Origin: Comamonadaceae bacterium
GTDB taxonomy: Bacteria; Pseudomonadota; Gammaproteobacteria; Burkholderiales; Burkholderiaceae
Length of the DNA stretch: 9,085 bases
Assembly (NCBI GenBank): GCA_947455875.1
Contig: CANGSD010000030.1
Coordinates: 1-9,085 of the forward strand
Direction: 5' to 3'
Part shown: piece by piece, positions 8,097 to 9,085 of the stretch
Position numbering within the stretch: position 1 is the stretch's first letter
Layout: each line of letters starts with the position of its first letter
Notes under the pieces: generated by a model
Databases searched by the model: none
What the model was told of the DNA's origin: nothing
What the model saw: only the letters and a program-made list of their open reading frames with translations
Position numbers and translations under genes: made by a program

Positions 8097-8888
8097 TTAG
8101 GGCGGGCCGGAAAACCGTGCGGCGCGCAAGGCCAGCCATTCGCGCAGGACATGGCGCGAGGCGGTCAGGCCTTCGGCCGAGGGCAACCATTCCAGGGCTG
8201 GGCGTGCTACGGGCAGGGGCAGCCGGGTGGGGGCCGGCAGCACCTCGAAGCCAGCCCGCTCGAACTCCAGGGTCGCCCGCGGCAGGTGCCAGGCGTCGGA
8301 CACCAGCGCGATGCGGCGCACGCCCTCGGGCTGCAGCAGGGCGGCGATGCGCTGGGCGTTCTCGTGGGTGTCGCGCGAGCGGTCGTCGAGCCAGCGGATG
8401 TCGAATCCGAAGTCCTGGGTGGCCGAGCGTTTCACGGCCTCGGCCTCGCTGACCGTGCCACGCCCGCCCCAGCCCAGTCCGCCGGCAAAAGCCAGGGGCA
8501 GCTGCTGGGTGCGCGCCAGGTGGATACCGTAGCGAAGGCGGGCCAGCGTGGCACTGGAAGGCTGCGCCGCGCCGTATTCCGGCGCCTGCGCCAACACGCC
8601 GCCGCCCAGCACCACCACCGCCTGCGGGCGCATCGAGGCGAGCGCGTTGTCGGTCACCACCGCGGGCAGGGGCAGCAGCCAGCCGGTCAGGCGCAGGGCC
8701 ACTGCGTGGCAGGACAGCAGCCACAAGGCGAGCAGCGACACCAGCGCCAGGGCCCACGCCGTGCGACGTAGACGCGGCGCTTGCCTGAAACCCGCGATCA
8801 CCAAAAGTGCCAGCAGCGCCAGCAGCAAAGGGCCTGCGGGTGGCAGAACCAGCGGGCTGACCAAGGCCTTGAAATCCCCGAATTGCAT
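8097..8888 (-). CDS. DUF218/YdcF (ElyC/SanA-like) envelope protein
   Basis: A 263-residue protein with two N-terminal membrane segments (about 13-33 and 44-60), then a DUF218 domain, the arrangement of E. coli ElyC. Domain landmarks are [10 protein letters not shown] (90-99), a Tyr/Arg helix ([11 protein letters not shown], 115-125), GGLGWGG with SEAEAVKR (136-154), the acidic SRDTHENAQ (171-179) and SDAWHLPRA (197-205). These are the conserved pocket residues of the family. ElyC-type proteins affect cell-envelope precursor metabolism, but the biochemical reaction of DUF218 proteins is not settled, so I give no gene symbol. The ATG at 8888 has only a poor Shine-Dalgarno. It lies upstream of tetR on the same strand with a 66-bp gap holding a candidate tetR promoter, so it is probably not part of the efflux operon. 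It is divergent from msrA. Confidence 0.88.
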   Translation of the reverse strand: MQFGDFKALVSPLVLPPAGPLLLALLALLVIAGFRQAPRLRRTAWALALVSLLALWLLSCHAVALRLTGWLLPLPAVVTDNALASMRPQAVVVLGGGVLAQAPEYGAAQPSSATLARLRYGIHLARTQQLPLAFAGGLGWGGRGTVSEAEAVKRSATQDFGFDIRWLDDRSRDTHENAQRIAALLQPEGVRRIALVSDAWHLPRATLEFERAGFEVLPAPTRLPLPVARPALEWLPSAEGLTASRHVLREWLALRAARFSGPP

Positions 8889-8931
8889 AGGTCTGCGATG
8901 GTAGCGGGCGATCCGTCGGGCCCCAGGGGGC

Positions 8932-8937
8932 TACAGT
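8932..8937 (+). promoter_or_regulatory. Possible -10 box for msrA
   Basis: TACAGT (4 of 6 to TATAAT), preceded by C, lies 26 bp before the msrA start. No good -35 is visible at 16-18 bp spacing (8909-8914 is CGATCC), so this is tentative. A perfect 5-bp-arm palindrome, GCCCC-AG-GGGGC (8920-8931), touches its upstream edge. The whole 75-bp gap 8889-8963 must also hold any promoter of the divergent DUF218 gene, for which I see no clear boxes. Confidence 0.3.
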
Positions 8938-8963
8938 CCGAGGCTTCCAAGGGGAGCGACTTC

Positions 8964-9085
8964 ATGAACGAACCACAGATCCTGGTCCTGGGCGGCGGCT
9001 GCTTCTGGTGCACCGAGGCGGTCTATGTGAAGGTGCGCGGTGTCACCGATGTCGAGTCCGCGTATGCCAACGGGCACACGGACCG
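8964..9085 (+). CDS. msrA: Peptide-methionine (S)-S-oxide reductase MsrA, N-terminal part (3' truncated by window edge)
   Basis: Forty complete codons plus two bases of an MsrA. The enzyme reduces methionine-S-sulfoxide in proteins back to methionine, using a nucleophilic cysteine recycled by thioredoxin. The hallmark active site [12 protein letters not shown] is present, with the catalytic Cys at residue 13 and a second Cys at 16. The following [18 protein letters not shown] matches the family's GV..V.SGY.GG stretch, but with Ala in place of the usual Gly of SGY. The ATG at 8964 is supported by GGGGAG (8951-8956) seven bases upstream. No signal peptide is visible, so it is cytosolic. The rest of the gene lies outside the window. 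Confidence 0.93.
   Translation, partial: MNEPQILVLGGGCFWCTEAVYVKVRGVTDVESAYANGHTD

Noticed and set aside
8089..9013. Minus-strand open frames at 8089-8757 and 8798-9013 overlapping the DUF218 gene
   Set aside because: They are alternative frames of the DUF218 gene and its upstream region, Arg/Pro-rich and without motifs, and conflict with the clear DUF218 and MsrA reading frames.

Overview
The window is 9,085 bp of GC-rich, densely packed DNA, best read as the chromosome of a betaproteobacterium, probably Burkholderiales (Comamonadaceae-like). This rests on gene content (GT30 Kdo transferase next to a PIMT-like gene, a rhodanese and tolC), protein sequence style, and long stop-free shadow frames typical of high GC. 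I cannot name a species. I see no mobile element, CRISPR array, tRNA or rRNA, and no gene-free stretch longer than about 75 bp.

Layout: (1) 2-556 (+), the C-terminal part of a Kdo transferase (waaA/kdtA), cut by the left edge. (2) 553-8030 (-), six genes on one strand. In transcription order they are a TetR-family repressor, a periplasmic adaptor (MFP), an HAE1-type RND pump, a PIMT-like methyltransferase, a single-domain rhodanese and a TolC-family outer-membrane channel. Spacing is -4, 13, 27, 32 and 33 bp, so one operon is likely. A candidate sigma70-like promoter with an overlapping imperfect palindrome lies just upstream of tetR. (3) 8097-8888 (-), a two-TM, DUF218/YdcF/ElyC-like envelope protein. 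(4) 8964-9085 (+), the start of msrA, cut by the right edge and divergent from the DUF218 gene.

How it fits together: adaptor, RND pump and TolC channel make a complete tripartite efflux system spanning the inner membrane, periplasm and outer membrane. The TetR protein most simply represses its own operon and is relieved by a pump substrate or related ligand. The two small cytosolic enzymes, the PIMT-like protein and the rhodanese, sit between pump and channel with no obvious mechanical role in efflux. As I recall, the PIMT-like/rhodanese/tolC/waaA order recurs in betaproteobacteria, so the repressor, adaptor and pump may be the more variable part.

This is mostly a recognisable efflux locus, not a clearly new system. 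The points most worth a second look are the divergent PIMT-like protein and rhodanese inside the operon, the operator-like palindrome, a 10-bp tandem duplication that sets the pump gene's stop codon, the missing Shine-Dalgarno of tetR against the strong one of the adaptor, and the 4-bp tail-to-tail overlap of waaA and tolC.
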